DNA from: Undaria pinnatifida
Taxonomy: Eukaryota; Sar; Phaeophyceae; Laminariales; Alariaceae
Length of the DNA stretch: 64,000 bases
Reading direction: 5' to 3'
Assembly: GCA_012845835.1 (NCBI GenBank)
Contig: JABAKD010000023.1
Coordinates: 4,984,793-5,048,792 of the forward strand
Part shown: one piece after another, positions 52,280 to 63,439 of the stretch
How the letters are laid out: each line of letters starts with the position of its first letter
Numbering within the stretch: position 1 is the first letter of the stretch
The notes under the pieces: generated by a model
The model's database searches: none
What the model saw: the letters and a program-made list of their open reading frames with translations, nothing else
Told to the model about the DNA's origin: nothing
Position numbers and translations under genes: made by a program

Positions 52280-52560
52280 CACAAAACTGATGTCGTATCT
52301 CTGTCCCCCGTCCCCGCTACGGTACACGCCTTACATGTTTTATGGCGAGATGAAGTCAGCACTTTCTTCCCACGTCGACTCGCGTCGACTCGTGCTCATC
52401 CACGCAATACAGCGTTCTCGGCAGTGGGTGTCTCTAGAGAAAAAAAAACTCCATACCGAGAATTAAACCCCTGACTCCAATCTTAGCAGTGTTCGAGGTT
52501 AACCTATACGTCACACGGGCGGCCGATTGAAGCGGTTTGATGCGAAGAGCAACCCACCAG
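52280..52560 (-). mobile_element. tRNA-headed retroposon, copy on minus strand
   Basis: Minus: TAGGTTAACCTCGAACACTG, then GGGGTTTAATTCTCGGTATG (a degenerate B box), TCTAGAGACACCCACTG, ACTCGTGTCG-like block, GGGAAGAAAGTGCTGAC and GGCGTGTACCGTAGCGGGGA. Collinear with 53625-54050. Confidence 0.7.
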
Positions 52561-53100
52561 GTACATACATCAGTGAAGCTCCGACACACGTGGACTCACC
52601 ATCATATCCTATCAGATATTCGTTTTTCACGCTTGATATTTCGGGCCTACTCCAAACGAGTTGATGCTCTCTGTACCGCTGTATCTATGTGTAGCACACG
52701 GGTCAGCACAACTCGCAGATACGTAAAATCGGCCGTATGTGCTACAGGTACGAGCGGAGAAAAACATCCGACAGCACATCAGCTACTCGTACACGAAGAT
52801 AGCATGCAAAACGTAGCTACAAATACGTTCGGGTGCGGTGAACTGCTTTGCTATTGCGTACGATATTATGGTGTTGTTTGGTCTGATGGTCTTGGTCCTG
52901 CGTTTTTTTGTTTTTTTCTCCACCCCTTCCTTATCATGTTTGCACTATTAAATACCTACTTCACATATTCGCTCCCTAAACGAAACGCAGAGGGTATGGT
53001 GCGTTGAAAAGTACTGCCCGCGCGCTCATTGCGGTTGGGCATTGCATGGCCAAACCACCTTGCTGTACTTGCAATGCGTATCTCTGCGACCTCGTCTCTC
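52561..53100. other. No gene recognised
   Basis: A 156-codon plus frame (52537-53007) starts inside the retroposon head and ends with a hydrophobic stretch; no family match. I do not call it a gene. Confidence 0.4.
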
Positions 53101-53104
53101 TTGT

Positions 53105-53400
53105 TGTTGTTGTTGTTGTTGTTGTTGATGTTTTAACAATAACTCGCATAATCAAGTCCATGGTCACAGGACAGGCTCCAGTCACTCAGGCGTAGGGAAT
53201 ACCCCAGGAAAAAAACACAAACTGCCCAAAAAGTGGTCAAGACACGCATACACCACCATAGCTGACGCAATTCATGCTTACGCCAAAAAAATACTCCGGA
53301 GTACAAAAAGTGAAATCGGGAGTCAGCCTACGATGTGCCCCGGTCCATACTGGCACACACGTCGAACTACTCGCGCCCGAAACAGACTACACCGCGTTAT
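53105..53400 (-). mobile_element. (AAC)n-tailed retroposon, copy 4 (longest)
   Basis: Tail (AAC)n at 53126-53103 on minus. Body continues past the 5' end of the 50155 copy through GCCAGTATGGACCGGGGC, as at 7130-6900. A family W copy follows directly (53395-53490). Confidence 0.75.
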
Positions 53401-53624
53401 CATGCATCACCACGGACTCTGGCTGTGCCGGATGGAGATGGGTGGAAATATCAATTTCAATGTTAACGACACACAAACACTGCAATACACTGCTTGCACT
53501 TAGCACGTGTATGTTGTGTTGTAGGTTGCACAGCAGCAGTAGGAAGACTCTCAAGCGCGTGGAAGACGGCGGGAAAATGTTCAACATTGATACTGCGGTC
53601 CTCCATGGATACGTAAGCCGGTCG

Positions 53625-54130
53625 CACCATTCGTCTAGTGGTTAACCTCGAACACCAGTAAGGGGGGTCCATCTCGCGGTATAGATCATTTCACTTGTTC
53701 GCTTTCTTCGTATCGTGCGTTTATTCGTAGGCGGGAAAGCGTAGTATTTCCCGGACGAATTTTTATTTCATTTGGTCTTTCGGATCTTCCTAGGGCTCCA
53801 GCACCTTTGTGTGACCACGGACGCTATTAATTATCAACTATATGTTTAACCAGAGTTAATGTGAGACAACAACATCTCGCGGTATGGAGATTTTGATTTT
53901 CTAGAGACACAAACTGTCGAAAGCGCCTCATAGAGTGGGTAACCACATCAGTTCGACTCGTGTCGACGAGGGAAGAAAGTGCCCAATCCTTCTCGCGATC
54001 AAAGCGAAGGCGCGAGCCGTAGTCGGCAGGGAAGGGGGGAAGAAGAGCCCGCTGAGTGACTGCACCCCAAACCTGAGATGCTTGTACTAGGGAGAGATAA
54101 GAACAAAGAAAAAGTGCGAAGATATATACT
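53625..54130 (+). mobile_element. tRNA-headed retroposon with nested insertion
   Basis: The head CGTCTAGTGGTTAACCTCG is a good polymerase III A box of the tRNA-Glu/Asp type. The body is split: CATCTCGCGGTAT at 53671-53683 is repeated at 53879-53891, and between them lies ~195 bp absent from the copy at 52280-52560. After the repeat the body resumes (TTTTCTAGAGACACAAACTG). Confidence 0.75.
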
Positions 54131-54599
54131 GCTACGGAGACCCACTGTTACCACGATGAATTGTAAAACAAACAAAGGAGAAGGCAAGAAATCACCCACC
54201 CACCCTTGTTTAACCCCTTAAGAACCCCCCGAACCCCTCTCTATACTAAATCCAAGTAATATTGTCCCCAAAAACGGGTTTCCAGTTGTAAAGGAGTTAA
54301 TAGCGTTTGACTCACGATTTTTTGCCCGCTTTTTACCAGGTGTGCAGAGCCTCAATCAAACACAGCAGTCGTAGTAGCGTGGGAGGGCTCGCCCGGAAGG
54401 TGGCGATGCTTTTCGTTTTGTATGTAATTTCATCATTTCAACCCCGTTAGAGCCCCCGAACCCCTCCTTCACTAAATCCAAGTAATTTCGTCCCCAAAAC
54501 GGGTTTCCAATTGTTAAGGGGTTAACGGCGGTGAATCTCCGATAATAGGATAAACATTTTTTCAACATTCTTCTTTTTTTCAAATTAGTACAAAAATCC

Positions 54600-54725
54600 C
54601 CGCTTTGTGACCCCGGTTCTGAGGTGCTACTGGGAGGGAGCACGAAAGTAGTGCGAGGATAATGAAAGGGATGCAAAAAAATGCGAGGAAATAAAAGGGA
54701 TGCAAGAAGAAGAAAAAAAAAACAT
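54600..54725 (+). mobile_element. tRNA-headed retroposon family, 3' part with A-rich tail
   Basis: CTTTGTGACCCCGGTTCTGA, GTAGTGCGAGGATAATGAAA and GGGATGC, then A-rich end AGAAGAAGAAAAAAAAAAC. The GCGAGGAAATAAAAGGGATG part is duplicated. Confidence 0.65.
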
Positions 54726-55540
54726 CCACGCTGCGGTTGATTTCATGGAATTACAAAGCACTGAGAACACGGCCACGATTTTTAACCTCCAACGGTTTCT
54801 ATTCAGGCCGTGCAGACACAAACGTGAACGTTTCTGTCAACTACAGGCGGGATGTATGCGCGCCGCGGGTAAAGGCTAAAAATATGCGAAGAAAGTCAGC
54901 CGGTCGCCTAAAAAAAATCGCCTCTAAATATGGCAACCGCGAACTGCGCAAGCGAAATGCGCAAACAGCTGTCAGTCGCGATCGGCAACCCAAACACTAT
55001 AAAGAAGAATAGAAATTTGGAACTGAATTTAGAGTTTAGGAATGAGAAAAAATATTAGGAATCGGTAACCGATATAAGAATAATGTGTTGTTCTATTATA
55101 GAAATAATTTGGCGTTATGGTTTATAGTTTTTTGGCGGGGTACCAAGTACGTAGCTCACTTTGACAGCAGCAGCTGACATTGTTTGGTTGATCGCGCTTG
55201 TGGGGATACCAAGTGGATACCGCGCGGGACGATGGTGCTGGCAGACTGGTAGAAACACGCCAACAGACAAGAGCTGTTGTTTACAACTGGACAGCGGTCG
55301 CTCGCTGGACCAGATAATTCGTGATTTTGGGCATTTCCACACAAGCAAGGGATTTCCCTCCAGGTGCCACCTACGCCACCTAAAAAAATCGCAAACGGCT
55401 TTATTTTACAAGTGGAGGTTGTCTGAATTTTTTTATATATGAGTATATACAAGCGAACGAAGGTGCATGGCGCAAAGGGCACTCCTGGTCATCTCTACAA
55501 CAATCTGCAGGGGAGCTGTTCTGAAACGCGCGGACTTTGG
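54726..55540. other. No gene recognised; short open frames
   Basis: Plus frame 54737-55012 (91 codons) ends in a basic segment (KNMRRKSAGRLKKIASKYGN) with no family match. Plus frame 55161-55442 is unremarkable. Neither has splice-consistent neighbours. Confidence 0.35.
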
Positions 55541-55684
55541 TTCATGTGTGTGTTGTCTTCACGTGTGCGTCTCCCTTGAATTGAACTGACCGTTCCACCC
55601 ATCCACATCCCGCACAACCAGTGTCCGTACTAATGCCTCCCACAGCAGCAGCGACGAGCTCTGCGGTCATAAACTAGCAAACAC

Positions 55685-55860
55685 GTCAGGAGACGGCACT
55701 TTTGTCCCCTTGTCGGATGGCAATTTTCCAATTATTTGCCTTGACCGACGCCAACCTACGTACTAGGTTTTAGTTTGGAACGATCCATTTGACACCCTTG
55801 ACTGACCGATGGACGTTTCGCCTTGACTGGCCGAATCCTGACATCGTTGCAAACTACCAG
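55685..55860. repeat. ~165-bp direct duplicate of 61025-61195
   Basis: Shared: CAGGAGACGG, GGCAATTTTCCAATTATTTG (variant), ACTAGGTTTTAG, GAACGATCC and GACACCCTTGAC. A short version of the CTTGAC/CGTCAAGG phrase also builds the array at 59670-59925. Confidence 0.75.
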
Positions 55861-56087
55861 GGTAGAGACAAGAGACATGATGTGCAACTCATCACATCAT
55901 CATTGCAAGTACAGCGAAAGGTGATTTTCAGGGCCTTTCCCGGGACCGGTCTTTGACTTCGGGACCAAATCTCGCCGCAGTAAGATACCGCGGGACTTTA
56001 ACCCCTTCAGAGCCCCCGAACCCCTCCCTCTACTAAACCCAAGTAACTTTGTCCCCAAAAACGGGTTTCCAGTTGTAAAGGGGTTAT

Positions 56088-57060
56088 TTTTCGTACGGGA
56101 TCCGGCAACCACGGGACTGAAATAATTTCGTTTGTGCGGGATCCGGGTACCACGCACGGGACTGAACGTTTATTCTTGTACGGGATCCGGCTACCGCGGT
56201 GTTCCCCGGCACGAGATGTAGCCACGACGGGACTCAACGGGAATTTTTGTACGCGATTCCGCCACCGCAGGACTCCCCGGGCGGGATGCAGCCACGACGA
56301 GACTCGACGGGACTTTTGACGAGAGCGACGTCTTGGAGATTGGTAGCGTGTCAAGCCGTACTCCTGTAGCAGCCGAGCCGGCAGGTGCCCCAGATGAAGA
56401 CCATCATGTCCTGAAGGCCCGACACCCACGGACTCTTGGCCGGCAGCAGGTGCTGCTGCCTCGCTAGTAACAGCCTCGTTAGGGTCCATGCTATGTCGGT
56501 CACGGCCGTGCGTGTGTGTGTCGTCTGCTCTGCGCCCGGATCTCTCTGGGCTCTTTTTGACACGAAAGAACAGGGTTTCCATGGTGTTTCGCGGTGTTGT
56601 ACTGGGGAGCGGTGGGGACTCACCCTAGGATTGGGTGCAAACGTTTTCGAAAAAAAAAAAAAAAAAAGTTGTGATCTGAGAGAATCGAACCGGGGAGTTG
56701 GTGCTTCCGTTCGTGCTTCCGTGAATCAATCAGTCCTTCTACGCGGGAGGACAAGCTTGACAAACGTCGGGATTCCTCGTTCTTCGGTTCCCGGAATGCG
56801 GGATTTCAACATCATCGCGGGATTTGTTCGTGCGGGAACGGGCTTTCGAGTATATGCGCGGGACGCATTTTGGGCGAGAACGGGATTTCGCCTCTTTTTC
56901 AAAGGATCACGGGATACGGGATGCGGGACTTCCCATTTTTCACGAGATACCGGATATGGGATACGGGAGTTAGCATTTTGCACGGGACCACGGAATAATC
57001 CCGAATCTCGTACAATCCCGCCGGAAAACCCTCGGGGAAGGCCCTGGTGTTTTTGGCCAT
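56088..57060. repeat. CGGGATCCGG-rich degenerate repeat region
   Basis: Short repeats of CGGGATCCGG, ACGACGGGACTC and GGGATACGGGA over much of the stretch. A minus frame at 56623-56351 (PAKSPWVSGLQDMMVFIWG) looks protein-like, but I cannot identify it or find matching exons. Poly(A) at 56651-56667 follows a family-like segment. Confidence 0.45.
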
Positions 57061-57904
57061 GCAACGTTTTGCTTCTTTTTTTTCATCATTTCATTCATAT
57101 TTTTTATGGTCTGGCTTGTTTTGTTGTGGCTCTCGCACCCGGTACGCTAGCATTTCACTTGCTTTACCTTGATGAATCGCGACTACGACGTACTGCTGTT
57201 CGGTTTACTTTCGTGTGTCTCGCGAGTAGCGGTCTCTAACCACATAATTTGTACTTCTCTAGGATGAAGACAAAGCACGGACACTGGGTGAACTGATGTC
57301 GTGGGGTATACGAGAAGAAAACGATTTAACCCCTATAGAGCCCCCGGACCCCTCCCTATACTAAATCCAAGTAGTTTTGTCCCCAAAAACGGGTTTCCAG
57401 TTGTAAAGGGGTTAACCCCTTAGAGCCCCCAAACCCCTCCCTATACTAAATCCAAGTAATGTTGTCCCCAAAACGGGTTTCCAGTTGCAAAGGGGTTGAA
57501 ATAAAGACAAGGACACATAACAATGCAAATGAGCACGCGGGCGAAAAACACAAAAAATGCAAGCTAGCACACGAGATCATTTTACCGCAGTATCAATAGT
57601 AAAAATAGAAAACATAATAAAAGAAAGAGACGAATTAGAAAAGAAACAAGAAGAAAAGGAAACACAATTGATTGGAAAGAAGAAAAGGGAAATGATGCGT
57701 ATCTGTCTCGTTTTGTAGCTTGTGACCACAGAGCTCGTTTCTCTCAATGAGCCACTACTATCAATGGCGCATGGACGCTGGTTGTGCTGAATACAGATGG
57801 GCGCAAAAATCAGTTTAATGCGAACAACACATACCGCAGTAGAGGAATCCTTCAGTAAGGCGTGGTGTGCCAGAGTAAAATTACCGCCCAGGTTATGAGT
57901 GCGG

Positions 57905-58655
57905 TCACCCAATTTCGCCAAGCGATTTTGGCCGCCTTGTATCGGGATAACGCCTTAAATCAGACCGCCGTATTGCGGGAAGCCGCCGTATTCAGTCCGA
58001 GTAATTTTTGACCGCCTTGAATCGGGATACCGCCTTAAATCAGACCGCCTTATTGCGGGAAGCCGCCGTATTCAGTCCGGGTATATAATGCTATTCCCCA
58101 GTTACGCCAAGCGATTTTGACCGCCTTGTATCGGGATACCGCCTTAAATTAGACCGTCTTACTGCGGGAAGCCGCCGTATTCAGTCCAGGTTAATAACGT
58201 TGTTCCCCAGTTACGCCAAGCGATTTTGACCGCCTTTTATCGGGATACCACCTCAACTCAGACCGCCTTATAATGCTATTCCCCAGTTACGCCAAGCGAT
58301 TTTGACCGCATTGTATCGGGATACCGCCTCCACTCAGACCGCCTTATAATGCTATTCCCCAGTTACGCCAAGCGATTTTGACCGCATTGTATCGGGATAC
58401 CGCCTCCACTCAGACCGCCTTATAATGCTATTCCCCAGTTACGCCAAGCGATTTTGACCGCCTTTTATCGGGATACCACCTCAACTCAGACCGCCTTATA
58501 ATGCTATTCCCCAGTTACGCCAAGCGATTTTGACCGCATTGTATAGGGATACCGCCTCCACTCAGACCGCCTTATAATGCTATTCCCCAGTTACGCCAAG
58601 CGATTTTGATCGCATTGTATCGGGATACCGCCTTGTATAGGGATACCGCCTTACC
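57905..58655. repeat. 76-bp satellite array B
   Basis: Five units begin TTATAATGCTATTCCCCAGT at 58268, 58344, 58420, 58496 and 58572, exactly 76 bp apart. Three longer, more diverged units precede them (57905-58262). Core GCCAAGCGATTTTGACCGC and TATCGGGATACCGCC. Homogeneous spacing points to recent amplification by slippage or unequal exchange. Confidence 0.95.
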
Positions 58656-59170
58656 GGCAGGGACCCTACTAACTGTTATACATTGAAATTCTGCAAAAAC
58701 GTGAACATGTTAGTGTTCAACGTCGTTTGAAGATTTAAAAACTTCGACTTGCACGGAGGAAATTTCGGTCCTCTCTACCTTCAAGTTCCGATTTGTTGAA
58801 ACGAGCAACTTCGAAGAACGGTTACCAAAAACGTTTTCGCCAGCCGGCAAATAAACAAAAGAAAATGGGCGCATATAAAGCTTCAGCTGATAAGTTTCGA
58901 CGGACTGATCAGTCTTACACCTTACGCGTCTTCTTGATCCCCCATGCACAAATACGAAATAGAAAAAAACTTACGGGTAACAGGGGTATCATGGAACAAA
59001 ATGTTGACGAAACTTGCCAAGATATGATCCGACATATTTTCAATGTAACTGACGTACCATAGTGGGGGGAAGGGAGAGCCTGCTCAGTGACCGCGAATCT
59101 GAGATACGTCCAAGGATGGATAACGAGAGAGAAGAAGGAAGCGTGCGAAGACAACAGATGGGATGAGAAA
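58656..59170 (+). other. Short open frame and retroposon 3' fragment
   Basis: Plus frame 58793-59062 (89 codons) has ordinary composition (for example RRTDQSYTLRVFLIPHAQIR) but no family I know. 59062-59170 is the 3' part of the tRNA-headed retroposon family (GTGACCGCGAATCTGAGATA and GTGCGAAGAC). Confidence 0.35.
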
Positions 59171-59650
59171 AAAAAAGCACACACACAAAACAACTGCTGC
59201 ACTTTACAAATTGTTTCAAGCTTAACCGGTTAATTGTTTAGAAATATTTCAAGTTACAATTTCTGGATATTCTGGTTTAGAGTTTGTCAATTTTTTTGAT
59301 AATCCTTGCTTTTTTGGCTGGTGAGAGGGGTCTTTATACAGTAATCCCAAACGAGGTATATTAAAAATAACTTCAACTTTTGACATTAGTGGCTCGAGGT
59401 CATGAGCAAAAACCTTTTTCGCCGGGATTTTGTCCGGACCACTTCCATACAGGTCGGCCCGTGGTTGGGGCTTGTAAAGGGGTAGGATTTACATATATAG
59501 TTTTTTAGGCGTTTTATCCAAAATACCTTCTCATCATACTGGAATCACACGCCGTACAAGCCAAAACTTCATAGTTTACATACTGTATCCTATACCTGGT
59601 ACGTTTCGTTACATGGCCTGCATATCACAAGCGGCTCGAAAGACCACGAT
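59171..59650. other. No gene recognised
   Basis: AT-rich sequence without open frames of note or repeats that I can match elsewhere in the window, except a TATACCTGGTACG motif at 59591. Confidence 0.5.
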
Positions 59651-59669
59651 TACAGCAGTACCCACTTTT

Positions 59670-59925
59670 GACGGACAACCGTCAAGGACCGCTGCGTACT
59701 AAAAACAGTATGTTACGTCTAGGCACTCTTGACCTTTGACCGTCAAGGACCGCTCCATGCTAAAAACATATCATTACGTCTAGACACTCTTGATCTTTGA
59801 CGCACAACCGTCAAGGACCGCTCCATACTGAAACCAGTACATTACGTCAAGGCACCCTTGACCTTTGACGGACAACCGTCAAGCACCGCTCCACTTCATA
59901 CCAAAAACAGTATAATACGTCTAAA
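59670..59925. repeat. ~65-bp tandem repeat, four copies
   Basis: CCGTCAAGGACCGCTCCATA, ACATTACGTCTAGGCAC and CTTGACCTTTGACGGACAAC recur with starts near 59680, 59740, 59808 and 59876. Inverted CTTGACGG/CCGTCAAG halves let each unit fold. Confidence 0.85.
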
Positions 59926-59969
59926 CGGACGAAAAAAGTTGAATTATTCCCGCCATAAAAACGAAGGCA

Positions 59970-60075
59970 CGTACCGTAATGGGGATGGGTAGGAGGGCCC
60001 ACTTTGTGACCCCGGATCTGAGTTACTACTGGGAGCGAGAGCGAGAGTAGTGCGAGGATAATAAAAGATGAGCAT
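59970..60075 (+). mobile_element. tRNA-headed retroposon family, body fragment
   Basis: GGCACGTACCGTAATGGGGA, CCCACTTTGTGACCCCGG, GAGTAGTGCGAGGATAATAA. Head and tail missing; a reversed family R fragment follows. Confidence 0.6.
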
Positions 60076-60269
60076 TGACCCGAAATTCGTCGAACTCACA
60101 GCTGACGTCCTTCAAATATTTTTATAAAATGGGGGGGGAAAAAAACAAACGAAAGGGTACAGCAGCAATACCTCTGTCGTGGCACGCGCCTACCACCGGA
60201 CAGACCCATGCGGGAGAAAACATGTCGCTTGACGGTCTAGGTTTGTCCCCCCCCCCCCCCTTTCATTTT

Positions 60270-60500
60270 TATTTTTCTCCGCACACTTGTACTTTCCAGC
60301 TTCCGGACAAGCCGTGGTCACAGGTGTCGTCCCTTCTCCCCCCCGGTTCTTGCCTTCATTTTTTGTCGCGCATAGATAGGGTTCAGCAATCCCACCGCTC
60401 GTCCATTTTTCATCGAGTGTTGCTAACTCACGCTCTCGCGTTTTCCGCAAGTCAAGTTTATGCGCAAGAAAAAAAGTCCCCACGAATACATACGAGAACC
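60270..60500 (-). mobile_element. A-rich-tailed retroposon with tRNA-like B box family, copy 3
   Basis: Minus: AACTTGACTTGCGGAAAACG, CGAGAGCGTGAGTTAGC, ACACCTGTGACCACGG, GGAAGTACA-like 3' end and A-rich tail at 60285-60268. The B box part is lost. Confidence 0.7.
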
Positions 60501-60574
60501 CCCTACCCGTGGGCGACTAAGCGAACAAAAAAACGACGAATGCGATATTTGTAAGCGTCTACCGGTGTAACTTA

Positions 60575-60655
60575 ACGTGAGCGCGCAGCAGCATTACGAG
60601 CAGGAGCATGCTGCCTTAACGTGAGCGCGTAGCAGCAATACGAGTAGGAGCATGC
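60575..60655. repeat. Short tandem duplication
   Basis: CTTAACGTGAGCGCG, AGCAGCA and TACGAGCAGGAGCATGCTGC are repeated at 60571-60613 and 60616-60659. Confidence 0.85.
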
Positions 60656-60691
60656 TGCACTGCGCCTTGTCCCGCTCCGTACGAGTCTTAG

Positions 60692-60694
60692 CGT

Positions 60695-60775
<81 letters not shown>

Positions 60776-60778
60776 CGT
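60692..60778. repeat. (TTG)n microsatellite
   Basis: About 28 TTG units with two TCG interruptions. In minus sense this is (AAC)n, like the retroposon tails, but no body is attached. Confidence 0.95.
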
Positions 60779-60814
60779 TCGGATACCCATTTTATCATCC
60801 TTGCTAAACACCAG

Positions 60815-61460
60815 TGGCCGATGCCAAAATCGTCAATTTTCGACGTCAATTTTTTCCTCGCGCAACGATAGAAGTAGCACTTTCGGGGCTGGAATATTTT
60901 CTGAACGGCCGTGGCTCCTTAACTGAAAATGGTCGGGATGCCATTCTTGTGTTGCAAAAACAGGTTGGTTCATCGGGTTCCACGTTCATATTTAGCCCAA
61001 AATCGTTTTTTCTGGTTGAGGTGCGTACAGAGACATGTCAGGAGACGGTACCTTGAGCCCTTGACCGACGGCAAATTTCCAATCATTTGCCTTGACTGAC
61101 GGAAAATTACTAGGTTTTAGTGTAGAACGATCCGTTGGACACCCTTGACCGCTGGACGTTTTCCAGTGAGTGACCGCCTTCTGACATCTCTTAGAGCAGC
61201 TAAAGAAAACAATGGTGAACTTCCACTGTGGCCGACGCCAAAGTCGTCAAGTTTCGACGTCAATTTTTCCCTCGTCATGTCTCAAAAGGGGTTTCACACA
61301 TACCATCTGAGATTTGAGAGATGAAAAATCGTCGAACGACAAGCGACTTGATTAAATAATTGGCAACACGAAGCAAATCTGCAAATAAATAAACTTTTTC
61401 GAAAAAAAAGGGACTTGATTACAGAATCGGCGACACGAAGCAATCCACACCATTGTCCGA
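60815..61460. repeat. Duplicated segments, no gene
   Basis: GTGGCCGATGCCAAAATCGT, CGACGTCAATTTTTTCCTCG at 60815-60862 is repeated at 61230-61275. 61025-61195 pairs with 55685-55860. A GACACGAAGCAA phrase repeats at 61365 and 61431. Confidence 0.7.
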
Positions 61461-61465
61461 AAAAT

Positions 61466-62136
61466 CAGGGCTGTTCACGGGTCAGATCACTTGTTGCGGG
61501 TCGGATCGGATCACGGTGATTTCATCCCGATCCGTGAGATTTGAAAACCTTCTGACCCGACGGGATCCGACCCGACCCGTAATCTCGATTTTCGACACCC
61601 CCATGACCCAGCCCGACCCGACCCGCGAGGATTTGAAACCCTCCTGACCCGACGGGATCCCATCCGACCCGTGATCTCGATTTCCGACACCTCCATGACC
61701 CAGCCCGACCCGACTCGCGAGGATTTGAAACCCTTTAGACCCGACGGGATCCCATCCCACCCGTTCGATTTCCGACACCCCCTGGCCCAACCCGACTCGA
61801 CCCGCGAGGACTTGAAACTCTCTTGACCCGACGGGATCCCAGCCGACCCGTGATCTCGATTTCCGACATCCTCTGGCCCAACCCGACTCGACCCGCGAGG
61901 ATTTGAAACTCTCTTGACCCGACGAGATCCCAGCCGACCCGTGATCTCGATTTCCGACACCCCCATGACCCAGCCCGACCGACCCGCGACGATTTGAAAC
62001 CCTACAGACCCGACGGGATCCGATCCGACCCGTGAGATTTCCAACACCTCTTGACCCAACCCGACTCACCCCGCGAGGTTTTAAAAACCCTCAAAATAAT
62101 ACCCGCGGGCCGGGTCATGATCCGTGAAAAGCCCTG
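61466..62136. mobile_element. hAT-like CGGGT-core element, largest copy (671 bp)
   Basis: Left CAGGGCTGTTCACGGGTC; reverse complement of right CAGGGCTTTTCACGGATC. The interior is a ~100-bp tandem repeat (GACCCGACGGGATCCCATCC, GTGATCTCGATTTCCGACAC, CCCGACTCGACCCGCGAGGA), six copies, so this member has grown by internal amplification. Flanking octamers CGAAAAAT and GTACCAGT do not match. Confidence 0.75.
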
Positions 62137-62272
62137 GTACCAGTTTTTGTTAGACAGAGCGTGTGTGAGTACACAAGCATCGCCATGCTGCTGCATGCCA
62201 TGTCTTACGGGTCCCTGAATCGCAGTTCGGTCACACTGCCTACCACTTTGCTTCGTGTTGCGGATGCGGGTA

Positions 62273-62684
62273 CAGTGGTGTACCCAGTTTAAGACCACGC
62301 CGTGCGTGATAAGCCAGTAAACCTGGTCTTACCTCTACTTTGGTTTTATCCTTGAAGACCGTTACGGCCTTAATTCGGGATAAGACTGTTATGGCCTTAA
62401 TCCGGGATAAGACCGTTATGGCTTTAATCCGGGATAAGACCAAAAACGGTCTTCAATCGGAGGAAAATGTCATGCACGCAATTGCTCCTTGGCTGTCTTG
62501 GGTCAAGGTAGAGGTATCTTGCATAACGTGTGCAGGCGTTATTTTCCCGACTCGAGACCGGGGTAGGGGATAGGGGGTAATTTGGTCTTATTTCGTGTTT
62601 TTTCGTGACAAGCCCGACTTTTCTGGTCTTTATCTACAGAAAAATGGTCTTAAACCGCATGGTCTTAAAATGGGTACACCACTG
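62273..62684. mobile_element. 412-bp Tc1/mariner-like MITE, TA-flanked
   Basis: Left CAGTGGTGTACCCAGTTTAA then GACC; reverse complement of right CAGTGGTGTACCCATTTTAA then GACC, 23 of 24 identical. TA at 62271-62272 and 62685-62686. The CAGTG terminus plus TA target is typical of Tc1/mariner. Three copies of a 27-bp repeat (GTTATGGCCTTAATCCGGGA) lie inside at 62357-62440. No transposase. Confidence 0.88.
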
Positions 62685-62686
62685 TA

Positions 62687-63250
62687 ATCAAGTCACTTTT
62701 ATTGTACAAAACCAGGCACATAGTGTTTTTTTTGGCAATTTCCGTAATAAATATCATACGTGTGTTTACGGGCGTCGCATACACTCCTGTATTACTAGTT
62801 GTCCTGTACTGGTGTGCCTTGTTTCCCTTATCTCAATAGCACGTGGTCACAACAAAGGCTAAAACAAAATAAAAAACACTCTGCGTACGCAGAAACTGGC
62901 CGTGAAGTTCACCCAGCCCACAACCATATAAACGAACGGGTAATCTGCGGGAAAACTTGTGGCCCAGTGGCATCTCCCATTGCCCCCGTGCCACCTACCA
63001 CCTCGGGACCGAACGGCCATCAAACGGTCGGGATGTGCGTTGGCTGGGCTTCACTTCACGGCTAGCGGCCAAGTTAGGCGGCGAAAGTAAGCTAGGCCGC
63101 TGACTTCCAAGTCGGTCTGGCGACGAGTGAAGGGGAACTTACAATGTTACCCTTCGGGATGCGGTGCTAAATCCCGAGGGACTCCAGTGTCCGTGACGCG
63201 TGGTATGATACGATGATATCATAAAGGCATTATTTGGTATTTTATAAAAA
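62687..63250. other. No gene recognised
   Basis: Short frames only (62605-62862 and 62799-63065 plus), no domain. 63060-63180 includes GGTTGGCTGGGCTTC-like sequence of no known identity. Confidence 0.45.
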
Positions 63251-63439
63251 TATTTCAAGGACGTCAGCCGTGAGTTCGACGAATTTCGGGTCAACACTCA
63301 TCTTCGCAAGCTGCGTTGTTGGTACTGGTAGTTTATACTGCTGTGTGGGTCAATTTTTCATGATGGGAGGGGTCATATTGTTATATTTAAAAAACACATT
63401 ATTAGGTATTACACGTGGCATTTTTTGGTAAACATACTT

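Noticed and set aside
56436-57239. 267-codon plus-strand frame
   Set aside because: Spans a poly(A) run and a degenerate CGGGATCC repeat; composition changes abruptly and no domain is visible.
57905-58655. CRISPR array
   Set aside because: The 76-bp units are contiguous satellite repeats with no short repeat-unique spacer pattern, and the genome is eukaryotic.
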